This document shows positions 6,101-6,505 of a stretch of DNA of 6,505 nt, piece after piece. The position numbers and the translations under genes were made by a program. This DNA is from Streptomyces sp. NRRL S-1022 (GTDB lineage: Bacteria; Actinomycetota; Actinomycetes; Streptomycetales; Streptomycetaceae): the NCBI RefSeq assembly GCF_000720135.1, contig NZ_JOIU01000058.1, positions 1 to 6,505 on the forward strand. The letters run 5' to 3'. Positions within the stretch are counted from its first letter, which is position 1. Each line of letters begins with the position of its first letter. Under the pieces are notes generated by a model. It made no database searches. It was not told the DNA's origin and was given only the letters and a program-made list of their open reading frames with translations.

Positions 6101-6505
6101 CCGAGCCGGTACGACGACTCGAACTGTCGCTTGAGGAGGAGGGGCAGGGCGCCGGGGAGGGAGACGTCGGTCTGCGGCAGCACCATCCGCCCGGTCGCGA
6201 CGTCGACCGGGTCCTTCTCGCAGACCTTCTCGCCCGGCCGCCGGGAGACGTCCTCCGGGCCCTTCTCCACCGCTTCCCGGGCGGCCTTGCGCAACCCCTG
6301 CTCGGCGCCCTCCTGCGCCGCCTTCCGCGCCAGTCCTGCCTCCACGCCGAGCCCGTCCGTGCCCAGGAGCTGGGGGACCATGCGGCCGCCGAACTCGGAG
6401 GGGTCCTTGCGGAACTCGTCCCACATGGTCTTCGCGGTGCGTTCGGGGTGGGCGGCGGTGGAGGTCAGGCCGGAGAGCGTCATGCTGACGTTCTGCAGGT
6501 AGGCG
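2719..6505 (-). CDS. RHS/YD-repeat polymorphic toxin with C-terminal ADP-ribosyltransferase-like tip (N-terminus outside window)
   Basis: The frame is open to the right edge; counting from the Met at 6483, 1254 residues are visible and at least seven more codons lie upstream, so the true start is outside. In order: an N-terminal linker (1-88) with a coiled, Ala/Glu/Arg-rich stretch; a DUF6531-type entry (about 89-165) beginning DPVDVATGRM; about 28 YD repeats of the form YDAAGRLxxxT from about 220 to 1050; the conserved RHS end (about 1058-1117) with RFPGQYYDPETGLHYN and DPLGL. RHS repeats build a hollow shell around the toxin, and the tip is released by autocleavage at the DPxG-x18-D signature; Asp1089 and Asp1111 are both present, although the second motif reads DSVGL. 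The variable tip (1118-1254) has LYRG (Arg1136), FTSW (1182-1185) and EGE (Glu1229, Glu1231), matching the R-S-E motifs of NAD-dependent ADP-ribosyltransferases; target unknown. No secretion signal is visible here. The following gene overlaps its end by 19 bases. Confidence 0.92.
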   Translation of the reverse strand, partial: AYLQNVSMTLSGLTSTAAHPERTAKTMWDEFRKDPSEFGGRMVPQLLGTDGLGVEAGLARKAAQEGAEQGLRKAAREAVEKGPEDVSRRPGEKVCEKDPVDVATGRMVLPQTDVSLPGALPLLLKRQFESSYRLGGWFGPAWSSTLDQRLEIDAQGVVFVGEDGLTLAYPHPAPGVPTLPGHGPRWPLDRTDDGYTLTDPESGHVRHFADRSENLAVLEQIDDRNGNWITFEYDTNGAPRALTHNGGYRLLLSTADGRITALHLAGAAPDGTDQELIRYGYTDGHLSEVVNSSGRPMRFAYDTQGRITSWTDTNDSHFTYAYDDQDRCTHQSGAAGHLRSAFTYGPVDADTGEHTTTITDSHGHRTHYRINRRCQVIAETDAVGATTRYARDRHNRLLSTTDPLGHTTTFEYDEAGNLTRAVRPDGREARAEYNHLGLPVKVVNPDGTVTRQTYDDRGNLTSMTDPAGQTTRFTYTEAGHLTSVTDPLGNAARVICDRAGLPLEVTDPLGAVTRYERDAFGRPTTITDPTGATTRLEWSIEGRLTRRTAPDGTTETWTYDGEGNCTSHTDPLGGVSHFEYTHFDLLTARTGPDGVRYEFSHDTELRLTKVTNPQGLTWEYAYDPAGHLLSEKDFDDRTLEYEYDAAGRLASRRNVLGEAVTFQRNELGQVLRKEAAGQVTTYAYDFTDQLAQATGPDGTTLTLLRDRYGRLHSETVDDRTVTYTYDVLGRRTGRTTPTGARTTWSYDAAGHRTGMVASGRAIDFTYDAAGREVSRHIGERVALEHTFDALGRLTTQSVMGAAGRRVQHRTYTYRADGNVIGIDDHLSGARRFDLDATGRVTAVHAANWTETYAYDEAGNQTQAAWPSTHPGAEATGPRAYTGTRITRAGNVRYEHDALGRITLRQKTRLSRKPDTWRYEWDAEDRLTSVTTPDGTRWRYTYDPLGRRTGKLRLADDGETIPERVDFTWDGSTLCEQTTTSTDLPDPVTLTWDHQGLRPLAQTERITPADAFQQEIDSRFFAIVTDLIGTPTELVDEQGDIAWHTRSTLWGTTAWSTNSTTYTPLRFPGQYYDPETGLHYNYFRHYDPETARYLSPDPLGLTPAPNPVSYVNNPHTWFDSVGLAPDECENGGSWDPEEEPYLYRGIGHANDNSPQAWLKMYEDAKRGIAEPLGGHSDPQLHAGGRTDSIFTSWTTYYEEMALEESYRGNGPGVVLRIPNGDGPTYARVPGVSFPYDEGEVLIRGTVKGAEVSINGGPWTRVG
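2740..2745 (-). promoter_or_regulatory. Ribosome binding site of the immunity candidate, inside the toxin coding sequence
   Basis: The minus strand reads GGAGGG then CC before the ATG at 2737. The Shine-Dalgarno is strong but unusually close to the start (GGAGG ends three bases before it). It lies within the last codons of the RHS toxin (Gly-Gly-Pro), so ribosomes finishing the toxin would reach the immunity start at once. Confidence 0.65.
4194..4579. repeat. Exact 17-base repeats inside the YD-repeat coding region
   Basis: The 17-mer GGCCCGCCGCGTCGTAC occurs at 4194-4210, 4254-4270 and 4563-4579. On the coding strand each encodes the YDAAG(R/H) core of a YD repeat. Near-matches (for example GGCCGGCCGGGTCGTAC around 4624) occur elsewhere in the array. 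Such identical tracts are sites for unequal recombination and for misassembly of short reads. Confidence 0.75.

Noticed and set aside
4190..6424. A 744-residue open frame inside the RHS gene on the same strand
   Set aside because: Its translation is an Arg/Pro/Gly-rich run without motifs. It is a frame-shifted shadow of the GC-rich RHS coding sequence.

Overview
The window comes from a high-GC actinomycete, most likely a Streptomyces. The coding regions are strongly GC-rich at third codon positions, TGA stops predominate, and several protein families seen here are typical of that group: an Rpn-like nuclease tail, an orphan ATP-binding-protein remnant, an SseB-N/DUF1266 protein and a very large RHS/YD-repeat protein.

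The right 60% (about 2719 to the right edge, minus strand) is one long RHS protein whose N-terminus lies beyond the window. It has a DUF6531-type entry domain, about 28 YD repeats and a canonical RHS 'hyper-conserved' end with a DPxG-x18-DxxG self-cleavage signature. Its 137-residue variable C-terminal tip carries the three motif blocks of an R-S-E class ADP-ribosyltransferase. I read it as a polymorphic toxin.

Its stop codon overlaps, by 19 bases, the start of a 112-residue gene of unknown family at 2399-2737, which is the obvious immunity candidate. Toxin tip and candidate immunity gene are clearly poorer in G+C than the RHS core and the next gene, as expected for an exchangeable toxin/immunity cassette. 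A strong inverted repeat starts right after the immunity stop. Downstream on the same strand is an SseB-N plus DUF1266 protein (1044-2300), probably an accessory member of the toxin locus.

The left sixth is different. It holds the 3' end of a plus-strand gene (Rpn-like tail, stop at 167) and a non-coding stretch of about 500 bases unusually dense in nested inverted repeats, the best being a 125-base multi-branched fold at 185-309. The 3' remnant of an anti-sigma-factor-like ATP-binding gene follows (about 785-1003). A long stem-loop at 994-1024 sits between this remnant and the convergent SseB/DUF1266 gene and probably terminates transcription from both sides.

Taken together, a toxin, its candidate antidote and a third gene run leftward as one unit into a scarred region of gene fragments and structured DNA. 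The most novel elements are the ADP-ribosyltransferase tip paired with an unrecognised immunity protein, and the structured intergenic element.
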